Positions 1-9,755 are shown, counted from the first letter of the stretch. The stretch is 64,000 nucleotides of DNA from JAGTVG01 sp964543195 (GCA_964543195.1 CAZIXF010000010.1:38597-102596); one strand, 5' to 3'. The notes: generated by a model from the sequence alone, not told the origin. Translations and numbers: made by a program.

Positions 1-1
1 T

Positions 2-3000
2 AACGGTACGGGTGCGTTCAGTGGAGTGATTATGGGGCTTATTGAAGGAAGCACCTATTATCTGAGGGCATATGCCGAGAACGCCTCGGGATTTGTCTAC
101 GGCCAGGAATTCAGCTTTACCACCACCTCTTTTGACCTCGCCGGGATAACCGACTATATGCAAAATTCATTGATTGAACCCTCGCATCCCGATGCCAGTG
201 ATTTCACCGATTTTGGACGATATCTCGACCAGTCGGGTGATAAACTGGTAGCTACAGATGAAGCCACGTCCAGTGTATACGTATACGAAAGGGATTCAGG
301 AGGAACCGGTAATTGGGGCGAAACGGCCAGAATTCAGTTGGATACCATTGACGCAGGATTGTTTTTCCCGAGAGTAGTGGCATTAGACCAGGACATAATT
401 GCATTGGGTGCCTCTAATGAAGCAACGATAGATTTCAGAAGCGGAGCAGTTTATATCCTCATGAAAAACAGTGGCACAGGGGACTGGCAGTTAATCAAAA
501 AGCTTGTACCTGATGATCTGGTCAGTTATTCTTATTTTGGAAGAAATCTTGACCTTTATAATAATACCCTTGTGGTGGCTTCTGACGGTGGAGTTTATGT
601 ATTTGAAAGAAACCAGGGAGGGACAGATAATTGGGGAATGGTTAAAAAGATCACTTCTTCCTTAACGGATGACAATTATGCCACTACGGTGAGCCTTTAC
701 GAAGATAACCTGGCGGTCGGTTCATATCAGTATCTTGACAATGTGGGAGCGGCCTATCTTTATAACCGGAATACCGGCGGAACGGATAACTGGGGCGAGA
801 TGAAGATCCTGCTTCCTCCGGATACGGCCAGCAATACCGGTTTTGGAAATTCCGTATCCATTCACAAAGATCAGCTGATCGTGGGGGCTTATGCTTTTTC
901 AGAGGATCCTCTTTACAAGGGCCAGGCTTTCATATATAATAAAGATGAAGGAGGCACGGACAACTGGGGGTTGATGCAGTCTTTCACGGGCGATGGTATC
1001 TCCGATGGATATGGTAGTACGGTCAGTATTGACAGTAATGTCGCCCTCGTTGCAGCCAGGGATAATTATGAAAACGGAGTGAACAGCGGCGCAGTTTTTG
1101 TACTGGCCAAAACGGCAGGTGGCGAGTGGGTCACCTCCCAGAAATTAATTCCCGATGGAGCCTATTATAACGACAACTTCGGTGATGATGTGGCTATTAT
1201 CGGGAATACAGCCTTTATCGGCGCGAATGGTTATCCCGGGGGTGACGGGATACCGGGAAGGGATATCCAGGGTATTTATATCTTCAAGGATCTGACTGAT
1301 TCTGATCTGGCCGGCCTGACCGATTCGGATAAGGATGGCATTCCTGACAGTGAAGATAATTGCCCTTATATTTACAATCCCGGTCAGGTGGATAGCGATG
1401 GAGATGGAACAGGGGATGCCTGCGAAGAGAATGCGGTTCCCGATTGTGAGACCGGATCACTGGGATCCGATCTGCGCTGGGATGGCCGGTTCAGGCAGCC
1501 TGGTGCAAGGGGGGGATCGGTTAATACTATACTTGAAGACGGCCAGTATTTATATGCTTCCGGTACCTATACACTGGCTTTCGGCGGGAACCACCAGGTT
1601 AGGGACCTGGCCCGGTTCGATGGGGTAAAATGGGAACAGGTAGGCGGCGATTTCAAATGCACCTCCTGTGGCACCGGATATAAACATGCCCTGGCCAAAG
1701 ATGCGGATGGAAATATCTATGTAGGTGGTTTTTTTGAAGGCGCTTTCAATCCGGATGAATCCTTCGTGGAATCCAGCAATATCATCAAATGGAATGTATC
1801 GACCGAAACCTGGGAAGCCCTCGGTCTGGGTGTGGGAACTGACAGGGTTTATGACATAGAGATAAGAGGAGATTATATTTATGTGGGAGGTGACATTACC
1901 CAGGCTTTCAATACCGACGGCACCTTATCCATCAATGGAATAGCCCGGTTCAATACCACTACGGGTGAATGGGAAGATATGGATGGAGGCGTGAGGAGCG
2001 TGGATTCCTCACCGGTAGTATATGATATGGAGTTCGCTCCTGATGGAGAACTCTTCGTAGGAGGAGTAAGGCTGGATTCGGCCGGAACTGGTGCCGGAAA
2101 AATTAAAGTGTACAGTATCGCTTCCTGGACAGAGGGGAGTGGCTGGTCCGCCCTTAATGGTGGTCTGCCGTTTTATAATACCTCTACGGAAGATTCCTCT
2201 GAGGTGGATGTGAATAATATAAAATATAATGCCAATAATGGATATATGTATGCCGGGGGTGATTTCCGGAAATATGGCACCTCGGATCAGTATTTTGCCT
2301 ATTGGGACGGAAACAGCTGGATATACATTTCCGGTATTCCCGATATTTCAGTGGAGTCGCTTCATATTGACGAGGCAAATAACGATATCTATGTAGGAGG
2401 GTCCTTTTTAACGGAATTAATGGGAGAGAGGATACTGCGGTATAATGTGAATGAAGAAAGTTTTTACGGTCTTGACCAGGGAGCGGGAAACGGATCNNNN
2501 NNNNNNNNNNNNNNNNNNNNNNNNNNNNNNNNNNNNNNNNNNNNNNNNNNNNNNNNNNNNNNNNNNNNNNNNNNNNNNNNNNNNNNNNNNNNNNNNGATG
2601 ATGATGGTTGGGAACCGGTTGCCGGGGGAGTTTATGGCAGCACCACGAGCGATTACAGCGGTGAAGTGAAAGATATCGATGTATATCAGAACTTGTTGCT
2701 GGTAGCCGGAGATTACGAACGCATCGGCTCTACCAATGTCAGTGGCATAGCGGCAATAGATCTGTACACCGGCGAAGTGATCACATTTGGCAGTGGGGTG
2801 TCCGGTTCGAATGCCCGTGTAGAGTCGGTGGAAATATTCAACGACCAGATTTATATTGGCGGATTTTTTAATGGGGTGAGCGGGATCGATGCATTGAATT
2901 TTGCCAGGTACGATGGAGAATCCTGGTCTGTCATGGGAGCATTCGATGGTACGGTTTACGATATTGAAAATGCCGGTGATGAGAAACTGTATGTGGGTGG

Positions 3001-5401
3001 ATTCTTTTCGGAGATCGATACAGTATTGGTCGAACATGTAGCTGTCTGGAACGGCTCGGCATGGAGTCCGCTGGGACAAGGCATTACTACCTTCAATGTC
3101 CAGGTTTACGATATGGATTTTGCCAATGGATTGTTATATGTAGGCGGACAATTCGACCAGGTCACCCAGTCGGACGGTACCGATCTTACCGCCAACCATC
3201 TTGCCAAATGGAACGGTACCAGCTGGGAAGCTTTCGAGGGCTTTGCACCCAACGATTATATTTATGAAGTGAATTATGATACCGACGGGGGAGTATTATA
3301 TATCGGCGGTGATTTTAATGATCTGGGGATTATCCCGGCTAACAGTGTCGCCAGGTATTCCACCGGGACAGGATGGGGTGGATTTGGTGACGGGATAACT
3401 GTTAAAAATGGATCAGCCAGTGTGCCCCTGGTGAAAGCCACTCTCCGTTCAGGTCAATACCTCTATGTGGGTGGTTTTTTCCGGGCGGCAGGCGACAGGC
3501 AGGCCAATGCATTTACCCGCTATGCGCTGGAAAACGGATCGTTCGATACAGCTGTATCGGTCGATTTGGGGGAAGATATTACCAAATGCGCTGATGATGT
3601 AGCTGTCTTAAAACCGGAGGGAGATTATCTCAGAGCCGTATGGTCTACCGGTGAGGAAGCCGATTCGATCGAGGTGACCGAAGCAGGGGAGTACTGGGTA
3701 GAGGTGTTTAACGATTTCGGCTGCTCAGCGCTGGATACCATTGTTGTGGAGAACCTGTCCTCTTTGGTCGATATCGGTAATGACACCACGTTCTGTGAGG
3801 GTGATTCGGTTGTTCTGGATGCAGGACCCGGGTTCTCCTCTTATCTATGGTCGACCGGATCGGAAGCCCAATCCATCACGGTAACAGAAGCCGGATTGTA
3901 TTACGTAACCGTGACCGATACCACCGGTTGTGAAGCCAGTGATTCGGTGAATGTGGATGTGATCGACAAGCCTGTGATCGATCTGGGTTCGGATATTATA
4001 CTATGTGAAGGCGATACGGCCGTGCTGGATGCCGGTACAGGTTATGCCTCCTATGAATGGAATACAGGAGAAACGGATCCGGCCATCGAAGTTACCGACG
4101 GAGGAACGTATTATGTAACGGTGGCCAATTCGGAAGGATGCCTTACGACCGATTCCATTCAGGTAACCATTGAAAGTCTGCCGGTAATCGATCTCGGACA
4201 GGATACCCTGATCTGCCCCGGCGAAGAGATCCAGCTGGATGCCGGAGAAGGGTTTGCTTCCTATAGCTGGAATACCGGGGCTACTTCGCAGCAGATAACC
4301 GTTACTGAAACGGGAACATACGTAGTGGAAGCTACCACCACGGGAGGATGTACGGTTACAGACAGTATTGAAGTTAATTATCATGAATCCGGCGAATGCC
4401 AGGAAGCACCCGTGGTGAACAATGAAATAAGTGACCAGGAGATCAGTGCAGGCATTGACTATTCATTCACGATACCGGATAATACCTTCACGGATCCCAA
4501 TGGCGATCCGCTGACGATCACCGTGAACCTGCCGGAAGGCAGTTTCCTTTCTTATGACCAGGAAACTTCCACCATCAGCGGGCTGCCTGCCGAAGCCGAC
4601 ACCGGCAGTTATACCATTGACGTGGTGGCTACCGATCCGGCCGACAGTCAGGCCACGGAATCTTATGTGCTTACCGTTATTCCTCCGGCCGGACTGACCG
4701 TCAATCTCGTTCCGTCGGATGGCGGTTTCTGTGAGGATGAAGCGATCGATTTCGACGTGCAGGTAACCGATGCCCCTGAGGAACCGGAAATTGAATGGCT
4801 TGTAAACGGTGAGAATGTAGCCATAAACGATATAAACCTTGAGGAAGGTGATGTGGTAGAAGCTAAAGCCAGCCTGATAGATCCTGCTGAAGAACGGTTG
4901 ATGATAGGATATTCTGACGAGGTGACGGTACAGATTTTCAATAACCCGGATACGTCCCTCACGTCCCAGGGTTTTATCGTAACTGCGCCGGCGGGAGCTG
5001 AATACACCTGGTATGTGGATGGCGACACGCTGCCTGATACCACCCGGTCCATCATTGCAAAACAACTGGGTACTTATCAGGCCAGGGTGACTTCCGATCA
5101 AGGATGTACGGTAATGACAGAGGAACATCCAATGTTTGTTACCGGCATGGATGAAACGGAGGAGGAGCTGCTCCGGGTATATCCGAATCCTGTAAGGCAC
5201 AGGCTACGCATCCGGGTGGATCGTTCGATCGAAAAAGGTAAATTAAAGATCAATGATATTTCAGGCCGACTGATCATATCCCGCGAGTTCCGGATCCCTG
5301 AAATGGAATTGGATGTATCGGGATGGAACGAAGGATATTACCTCATCCGGATAAAATCGGACGATCAATTGATCAATAAAAAGATATATAAAACAAGATA
5401 A
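2..5401 (+). CDS. Giant multidomain cell-surface protein with T9SS C-terminal sorting domain (5' partial)
   Basis: The reading frame is open from base 2, so the true start lies left of the window; the first codons read as the end of a fibronectin-III-like unit (TYYLRAYAENASG). Next come FG-GAP-like propeller repeats (about 170-1290; recurring 'GGTDNWG'), a calcium-binding thrombospondin type 3 stretch (about 1320-1430; DSDKDGIPDSEDNC), a long series of 'YVGGxF' propeller repeats (about 1500-3530), four Ig/PKD-like units each with 'WSTG' or 'WNTG' and 'GTYYV' (about 3560-4390), a cadherin/He_PIG-like unit (about 4420-4690), another Ig-like unit, and a type A sorting domain (from about 5160; 'VYPNP', 'GYYLIRI'). 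The sorting domain is known to direct export by the type IX system and anchoring at the cell surface. No enzyme domain is visible, so an adhesin or surface-layer role is an inference. A 100-N gap interrupts the propeller region; the frame is the same on both sides. Confidence 0.9.
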   Translation, partial: NGTGAFSGVIMGLIEGSTYYLRAYAENASGFVYGQEFSFTTTSFDLAGITDYMQNSLIEPSHPDASDFTDFGRYLDQSGDKLVATDEATSSVYVYERDSGGTGNWGETARIQLDTIDAGLFFPRVVALDQDIIALGASNEATIDFRSGAVYILMKNSGTGDWQLIKKLVPDDLVSYSYFGRNLDLYNNTLVVASDGGVYVFERNQGGTDNWGMVKKITSSLTDDNYATTVSLYEDNLAVGSYQYLDNVGAAYLYNRNTGGTDNWGEMKILLPPDTASNTGFGNSVSIHKDQLIVGAYAFSEDPLYKGQAFIYNKDEGGTDNWGLMQSFTGDGISDGYGSTVSIDSNVALVAARDNYENGVNSGAVFVLAKTAGGEWVTSQKLIPDGAYYNDNFGDDVAIIGNTAFIGANGYPGGDGIPGRDIQGIYIFKDLTDSDLAGLTDSDKDGIPDSEDNCPYIYNPGQVDSDGDGTGDACEENAVPDCETGSLGSDLRWDGRFRQPGARGGSVNTILEDGQYLYASGTYTLAFGGNHQVRDLARFDGVKWEQVGGDFKCTSCGTGYKHALAKDADGNIYVGGFFEGAFNPDESFVESSNIIKWNVSTETWEALGLGVGTDRVYDIEIRGDYIYVGGDITQAFNTDGTLSINGIARFNTTTGEWEDMDGGVRSVDSSPVVYDMEFAPDGELFVGGVRLDSAGTGAGKIKVYSIASWTEGSGWSALNGGLPFYNTSTEDSSEVDVNNIKYNANNGYMYAGGDFRKYGTSDQYFAYWDGNSWIYISGIPDISVESLHIDEANNDIYVGGSFLTELMGERILRYNVNEESFYGLDQGAGNGXXXXXXXXXXXXXXXXXXXXXXXXXXXXXXXXXXDDDGWEPVAGGVYGSTTSDYSGEVKDIDVYQNLLLVAGDYERIGSTNVSGIAAIDLYTGEVITFGSGVSGSNARVESVEIFNDQIYIGGFFNGVSGIDALNFARYDGESWSVMGAFDGTVYDIENAGDEKLYVGGFFSEIDTVLVEHVAVWNGSAWSPLGQGITTFNVQVYDMDFANGLLYVGGQFDQVTQSDGTDLTANHLAKWNGTSWEAFEGFAPNDYIYEVNYDTDGGVLYIGGDFNDLGIIPANSVARYSTGTGWGGFGDGITVKNGSASVPLVKATLRSGQYLYVGGFFRAAGDRQANAFTRYALENGSFDTAVSVDLGEDITKCADDVAVLKPEGDYLRAVWSTGEEADSIEVTEAGEYWVEVFNDFGCSALDTIVVENLSSLVDIGNDTTFCEGDSVVLDAGPGFSSYLWSTGSEAQSITVTEAGLYYVTVTDTTGCEASDSVNVDVIDKPVIDLGSDIILCEGDTAVLDAGTGYASYEWNTGETDPAIEVTDGGTYYVTVANSEGCLTTDSIQVTIESLPVIDLGQDTLICPGEEIQLDAGEGFASYSWNTGATSQQITVTETGTYVVEATTTGGCTVTDSIEVNYHESGECQEAPVVNNEISDQEISAGIDYSFTIPDNTFTDPNGDPLTITVNLPEGSFLSYDQETSTISGLPAEADTGSYTIDVVATDPADSQATESYVLTVIPPAGLTVNLVPSDGGFCEDEAIDFDVQVTDAPEEPEIEWLVNGENVAINDINLEEGDVVEAKASLIDPAEERLMIGYSDEVTVQIFNNPDTSLTSQGFIVTAPAGAEYTWYVDGDTLPDTTRSIIAKQLGTYQARVTSDQGCTVMTEEHPMFVTGMDETEEELLRVYPNPVRHRLRIRVDRSIEKGKLKINDISGRLIISREFRIPEMELDVSGWNEGYYLIRIKSDDQLINKKIYKTR
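2497..2596. other. Assembly gap of 100 N inside the T9SS protein gene
   Basis: A run of exactly 100 N, the usual placeholder for a gap of unknown size. It falls in the repetitive 'YVGG' propeller region. The frame matches on both sides only if the missing length is 1 modulo 3, so the real number of repeats is unknown. Confidence 0.98.
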
Positions 5402-5403
5402 AT

Positions 5404-5832
5404 ATGCGATTGAGAATCGAAATGCTGAGAATTATAAGGTACATGGTGATAGTGCTGCTTACCGGCATCCTGGCATGCGAATATGTGGAGGAGGTGCCAC
5501 CCGGGGCTATTGAGAACCTGATGAAAAGGTGGGTGGTTCAGGCCGTGCATATCGACGGACAGGAGGATATCGTTACCGATTATTCAAACTTCAACCTGGT
5601 GCTTAATGGTGACAATACCTTTACGCTCACCGATATACACGGTAATGCCCTTTCCGGGGAATGGGAGATGCAGAACAATAATACACAACTGGTGCTGAAT
5701 CCGGGTGCTTCATCGGAGATCGTGTATCAGATAGTGGATATTCAACCCGATGAGTTGATATTGCTCGAGGAAAAAACCAATTTCAAGGATATTCCGGCTA
5801 CTTTCAGGTATATTTTAGTGCCTGCAGAATGA
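5404..5832 (+). CDS. Small predicted lipoprotein, lipocalin-like
   Basis: 142 residues. The N-terminus has basic residues, a hydrophobic stretch and a possible lipobox ending in LAC (Cys25), so it is probably lipid-anchored in the envelope. The rest is rich in beta-strand patterns (W-V-V-Q-A, F-N-L-V-L-N, G-E-W-E-M) with the 'LxGDNTFTL ... GEWEM' pattern seen in lipocalin-like domains of Bacteroidota. It begins 2 bases after the stop of the giant T9SS protein and is probably co-transcribed with it. In-frame ATGs at 5422 and 5443 could also be starts. The function is unknown; the lipocalin-like label rests on pattern only. Confidence 0.75.
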   Translation: MRLRIEMLRIIRYMVIVLLTGILACEYVEEVPPGAIENLMKRWVVQAVHIDGQEDIVTDYSNFNLVLNGDNTFTLTDIHGNALSGEWEMQNNNTQLVLNPGASSEIVYQIVDIQPDELILLEEKTNFKDIPATFRYILVPAE

Positions 5833-5895
5833 TATTAATACAGTATTTTTATCCGGAATTTTTTCCTTACTTGCATCGGATATAACGATACTGCC

Positions 5896-6108
5896 ATGGA
5901 ACAGTCGAAATTAATCAAAAGGTTTTCAATCCTCATCATCATCTATTCTGTGATCAACATTTTCCTCATTGCCCTGTTGATCATCACCCGGGTGGCATTC
6001 GACCAGAAAATCAGAATGCTTGAAAAAAAGATTGAGATCATTCAGATCCATGTTTTTCCCGAAGAAGAATATCTGCCTCCTGAGACGACCTCCCTGGGTA
6101 AAAAATAA
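5896..6108 (+). CDS. Small single-pass membrane protein
   Basis: 70 residues: a short charged start, one strongly hydrophobic segment (about residues 11-34) and then a short charged helix with heptad-like spacing (KIRMLEKKIEIIQ), ending in an acidic/proline tail. This looks like a small membrane anchor with a short coiled coil. I recognise no family. It lies 63 bases after the lipoprotein gene on the same strand and is convergent with the VOC gene. The composition looks like real protein, but conservation cannot be judged here. Confidence 0.5.
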   Translation: MEQSKLIKRFSILIIIYSVINIFLIALLIITRVAFDQKIRMLEKKIEIIQIHVFPEEEYLPPETTSLGKK

Positions 6109-6131
6109 AGATTTCCTGATTATTTTCGCAC

Positions 6132-7121
6132 TTATTCCTCCCGGTAGCTCCAGAGCAGCTCTATCGACTCCCCGCCGATCTTCTCCGTGTTTATATAAGC
6201 AAACCTTCCCGATCCGGGTTTTCCCTTTTCACCCCAGCCTCCGGACATGGACACCTCATAACCCTTATTTTCGAAAAAATCGATCGCTTCATCCATATCC
6301 GCTACGGCAAAACCAAAATGCTGTATCCCTGCCCCGTGTTCTTCGATATGATCTTCATATACCGTGGGTCCTTTTAATGGTATGCACCATTCGTATACAA
6401 TATCTCCATGGCGTTGCCACCCCAGGTTCATGGTAAAATCGGCCGGATTTCCATAATATTTCTTACCCCAACCATCTGAATACGTAATATCCATTTTCGG
6501 GAAACCCAGACCGGCCCAGTAGTCGGATACCGGTTTTGGATCTTCAATAGCAAAAGCATATTGGTTGAATTTCATGTTGAGCGTATTGTCACCTGCCAGA
6601 CCCTGCAGATCATCCGGGCCATGTATGAAACCCAGCACATATTTTCCTTGCTCCATCGTATTCATTAACGTATAGGTAATCAAGCCCTGATCACCTTCCA
6701 CCCGGCCTTTCTGCATGACCTCAACACCTTTTTTGCCCAGACGGTCGATCTCCTTGTTCATTTCATCCAGGCCGGGCACCCGGTGGATAAGAGCAAAAGC
6801 GCCATCACCATTTTTTTCAAGAAAACTATAAAACTCATTATTTCGTGAAACCGGCTGTATCCAGGTGATCTTTACGCCACCCAGGTTTCCGGCTACCATA
6901 TATACTTCCACCGGTCCCGATCCAATCCGGTTCAGCGCTACGCGGCCGTAATCGATAAAATTTTTAAAACCAAGGGATCTCCATCCGTTAACTACCGGAT
7001 TTACATCTTCCACAACCCAGACCACCCGGTCCACTTCCTTGTAAAATTCCCTGGTATCCGACATGGCCGGTTGCATATCTATTAAGAATATCAGAATTAT
7101 AATATAGAAAGTCTTTTTCAT
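6132..7121 (-). CDS. Exported VOC-superfamily (glyoxalase/bleomycin resistance fold) protein, two domains
   Basis: The ATG at 7121 gives a 329-residue protein starting MKKTFYIIILIFL, a clear signal peptide; an upstream ATG at 7145 would add eight residues before it and is less likely. Two VOC-like halves follow: 'DRVVWVVEDVNPVVNGWRSLGF' style residues near 30-50, and near 190-320 'YAFAIEDPKPVSDYWAGLGF', 'GIQHFGFAVADMDEAIDFF' and a closing 'ESIELLW'. The conserved His and Glu of the second half resemble VOC metal ligands. VOC proteins include isomerases, dioxygenases and lyases, so no reaction can be assigned. A signal peptide on this fold is less common and suggests a periplasmic role. It is convergent with the small membrane protein gene. 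Confidence 0.8.
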   Translation of the reverse strand: MKKTFYIIILIFLIDMQPAMSDTREFYKEVDRVVWVVEDVNPVVNGWRSLGFKNFIDYGRVALNRIGSGPVEVYMVAGNLGGVKITWIQPVSRNNEFYSFLEKNGDGAFALIHRVPGLDEMNKEIDRLGKKGVEVMQKGRVEGDQGLITYTLMNTMEQGKYVLGFIHGPDDLQGLAGDNTLNMKFNQYAFAIEDPKPVSDYWAGLGFPKMDITYSDGWGKKYYGNPADFTMNLGWQRHGDIVYEWCIPLKGPTVYEDHIEEHGAGIQHFGFAVADMDEAIDFFENKGYEVSMSGGWGEKGKPGSGRFAYINTEKIGGESIELLWSYREE

Positions 7122-7218
7122 GGTATGATACTTTACTTTTTCCACCTTTAAATTAACTACTCCATTTTTTATTTAAAAATTATTTGATCATATTCAATGG
7201 ATCAATCTGCAAATTACA

Positions 7219-7683
7219 ATGAAACCCGAAAAATTATACCTTATATACCTTGTGGTTATCCTTATTATGCCGGCATGTTCACAGCATAATGAAGTGGTAG
7301 CCCAATATGCCGATGTAACTCAGGTGGACGTTTCCGGTGAAGAAGACAGGTATACCTTTTCGGTTACGGTTAAAAGCCCGGATACAGGTTGTGACCAATA
7401 TGCTGATTGGTGGGAGGTGATCAGTCCTGACGGAAAATTGATTTACAGACGAATACTCCTACACAGTCATACGAATGAGCAACCTTTTACCCGTTCGGGA
7501 GGCCCCGTAGATATTGGACCGGAGACCAAGGTGATCATCAGGGCGCATATGAACAATACCGGCTATGGGGGAGAGGCATTGCAGGGAACAATATCCGGTG
7601 GATTTACAAGGGTTGAATTATCCGGGGATTTTGCTTCCCACCTGGAATCCCGGGATCCATTACCCTCAGCTTGTGCATTTTAA
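7219..7683 (+). CDS. Predicted secreted or lipid-anchored protein of unknown function
   Basis: 154 residues. A hydrophobic N-terminus ends in MPAC|SQ, a weak lipobox with Cys20. The remainder has beta-rich patterns (YTFSVTVKSPDTGCDQYADWWEVISPDGKL begins this part) and two further Cys, one near residue 58 and one near the C-terminus, which could form a disulfide. I do not recognise a named family. It is transcribed away from the VOC gene, with about 100 bases between the two starts. Confidence 0.65.
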   Translation: MKPEKLYLIYLVVILIMPACSQHNEVVAQYADVTQVDVSGEEDRYTFSVTVKSPDTGCDQYADWWEVISPDGKLIYRRILLHSHTNEQPFTRSGGPVDIGPETKVIIRAHMNNTGYGGEALQGTISGGFTRVELSGDFASHLESRDPLPSACAF

Positions 7684-7872
7684 ACTATTTCCAATAAAAT
7701 ATTAAATGTTCTAATCTCAATAAGCCAATACCCAATTTTTGAAATTCCAATTCTTTCCGAAACGGTTTAGAGCAATTAAAAAATTAATAAATTGAATATT
7801 AATTGATCATTGACTCATTGATCATTGTTTATTATTAAGTAAGCAATGTCCTTCCAAATACAGAAACCTCGA

Positions 7873-8757
7873 TCAACCACGTTGCTCCTGTTCATGCTCC
7901 TGAAGGGTCTCTTTCAGGAAATCATAGAATTCTTTGGAAAACTCCTTCCGTTTCAGTCCGTACTCCACAATGGTCTTCAGGTAATCCATCTTGTTCCCAA
8001 TATCATATCGTTTACCTTCGATGATGGCTCCCATCACATTCTCCCTCCGGGTAAGTGACATCAATGCGTCTGTAAGCTGAAGCTCATTATTCTTGCCTCT
8101 CGGTGTGTTTTCGAGTACTTTATAGATCTCCGGAGTAAGGATATACCTTCCGGCAATGGCCAGGTTGGAAGGCGCTTCTTTCATGGTTGGTTTTTCTATG
8201 AACTGGTCTATGTCCATGATATGGTCACTGATCTTTTTACCTCCGATTATACCGTATCTCGACACTTTATCCTCAGGTACTTTCTCTAAGGCGATCAATG
8301 TACACCGGTATTGAGCATAGGCATCGATCAGCTGCTGGGTAACCGGAATAATGGAATCCACAATGGTATCACCAAGCAATACGGCAAAGGGATCATTTCC
8401 GGTATGAAACCGGGCATATCTAATGGCATCACCCAGACCATTGATCTCTTTCTGCCGTATATAGTGAATATTGGCCATATCGGCAAGATGCCTTATTTCA
8501 TTGAACATGGCATCTTTATCATTATTTTCAAGCCGGGCTTCCAACTCAGGATTGCGGTCAAAATGATCCTCAATGGCCCGTTTACCTTTTCCTGAGATGA
8601 TCAGAATATCCTCTATTCCGGAATCCACAGCCTCCTGTACCACAAACTGAATGGTAGGTGTATCGATAATCGGAAGCATCTCCTTGGGCTGGGCCTTGGT
8701 GGCCGGTAAAAAGCGGGTGCCGAGGCCGGCAGCCGGTATAACAGCTTTCTTAATCAT
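7873..8757 (-). CDS. galU: UTP--glucose-1-phosphate uridylyltransferase (GalU type)
   Basis: 294 residues, normal for GalU. It makes UDP-sugars from sugar 1-phosphates and UTP in the cytoplasm. Visible signatures are the nucleotide-binding start AVIPAAGLGTRFLPATK, the sugar/nucleotide residues 'KEMLPIIDTPTIQFVVQEA', 'GLGDAIRYAR' with 'VLLGD', 'FIEKP' and 'AGRYILTPEI' and the late 'GKRYDIGNKMDYLK'. It follows the GHMP kinase gene after only 2 bases on the same strand, so the two are almost certainly one operon. Because the kinase resembles glucuronokinase, this enzyme may use glucuronate 1-phosphate as well as or instead of glucose 1-phosphate; that is inference. No GC-rich terminator is visible after the stop. 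Confidence 0.92.
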   Translation of the reverse strand: MIKKAVIPAAGLGTRFLPATKAQPKEMLPIIDTPTIQFVVQEAVDSGIEDILIISGKGKRAIEDHFDRNPELEARLENNDKDAMFNEIRHLADMANIHYIRQKEINGLGDAIRYARFHTGNDPFAVLLGDTIVDSIIPVTQQLIDAYAQYRCTLIALEKVPEDKVSRYGIIGGKKISDHIMDIDQFIEKPTMKEAPSNLAIAGRYILTPEIYKVLENTPRGKNNELQLTDALMSLTRRENVMGAIIEGKRYDIGNKMDYLKTIVEYGLKRKEFSKEFYDFLKETLQEHEQEQRG

Positions 8758-8759
8758 AA

Positions 8760-9755
8760 TTAGAAAATATAGGGTTTAATTACACGGGCATTGATTTTTT
8801 TCATGGCAACAACCAGTTTTTTAAGTGTATCGTCATCATTATACATGCCGATAATCGATCCGCCCGATCCGGTAAATTTGGCTGAAGCGCCACAACTTCT
8901 GGCCGTTTCGATCAATTCCTGGTTACTATCACTAATGTTCATGATCTTTGCCCTCAGATCGAAATTCATATTGATCAATTCAAATAACAGGGCATAATCT
9001 TTTTTCCTGATCGCTTCCCTGCCTTTTTCTGCCAATAAACCAATTTCATTCAGGGTGTTCACAACCAGTTCTTCACCATTTTCGAACCTGGTTTTTACAT
9101 TGTTGAATACCGTGCCCGATACCTTGCCAAGATCGGTTTTATAGGCGATGTACAGATCCGGTAAGAACCTGGGGTCAACAGGCTTATAAATTCCGTATCC
9201 ATATTCTTCCAGATGATTTTTATCAAAATCCATATACACACATCCTTCGAAGGTTTGAATTACCCGGTCCTGCAAACCGGCATTTATCCCAAGTTCTTCC
9301 ATCTCGGCGGCCAGTACCAGTGAAGGAAGGGTCTCTTTGGGAATAGCCATTCCATAGAACTTCATAAGCGCCCTGAACGTGGCGGTGATAATAGCAGAAG
9401 AACCGGCCAGGCCGATCTGCCTGGGAATCGAGGAATGATACCTTACGGTGAAATTATTGCTCTTGAGTTTCAGATTTTCAGAATCACAATACTCCACAAA
9501 TTTTTTTATCGCGGCTTTTACCAGCCTTGCCCCTCCATAATAACCGGTTAGATGGATGGAATCGATCAGGTCGTGAACGTTTTTATAGATATCAAGATCC
9601 TGGTCCCTGGCTTCAATATGAAGTTCCGGTGTTTCATACAGCGAAATATGAGCTCCGAAATTTTTTACGATTATGGATATGGTCTTTCCATAATAACCAT
9701 CCGAGGGATTCCCCAGCAGGCCAGCACGGGCAAATGCTCTGGTTTCAATGATCAT
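8760..9755 (-). CDS. GHMP-family sugar kinase resembling glucuronokinase
   Basis: 331 residues. GHMP signatures are present: an N-terminal 'ARAGLLGNPSDGYYGKTIS', the ATP-binding motif 'PRQIGLAGSSAI' and the C-terminal 'KFTGSGGSIIGM'. The set 'GLLGNPSD', 'GLAGSSAI', 'ELGINAGLQDRV', 'MDF' and 'NFDLRAKIM' closely recalls plant glucuronokinases from memory and is unlike galactokinase or mevalonate kinase. Glucuronokinase phosphorylates D-glucuronate to glucuronate 1-phosphate with ATP. The next gene, 2 bases on, is a UTP-sugar uridylyltransferase, which could then give UDP-glucuronate. The substrate is inferred; other hexuronates or sugars such as L-fucose cannot be excluded. It is the first gene of the pair and is divergent from the gene starting at 9901. 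Confidence 0.82.
   Translation of the reverse strand: MIIETRAFARAGLLGNPSDGYYGKTISIIVKNFGAHISLYETPELHIEARDQDLDIYKNVHDLIDSIHLTGYYGGARLVKAAIKKFVEYCDSENLKLKSNNFTVRYHSSIPRQIGLAGSSAIITATFRALMKFYGMAIPKETLPSLVLAAEMEELGINAGLQDRVIQTFEGCVYMDFDKNHLEEYGYGIYKPVDPRFLPDLYIAYKTDLGKVSGTVFNNVKTRFENGEELVVNTLNEIGLLAEKGREAIRKKDYALLFELINMNFDLRAKIMNISDSNQELIETARSCGASAKFTGSGGSIIGMYNDDDTLKKLVVAMKKINARVIKPYIF

Noticed and set aside
4001..5200. Several minus-strand frames inside the T9SS protein gene
   Set aside because: Shadows of a strongly supported repetitive coding region.
7780..7830. Repeated ATTGATCATTG as a regulatory site
   Set aside because: A short direct repeat in very AT-rich sequence between convergent ends; chance is likely.
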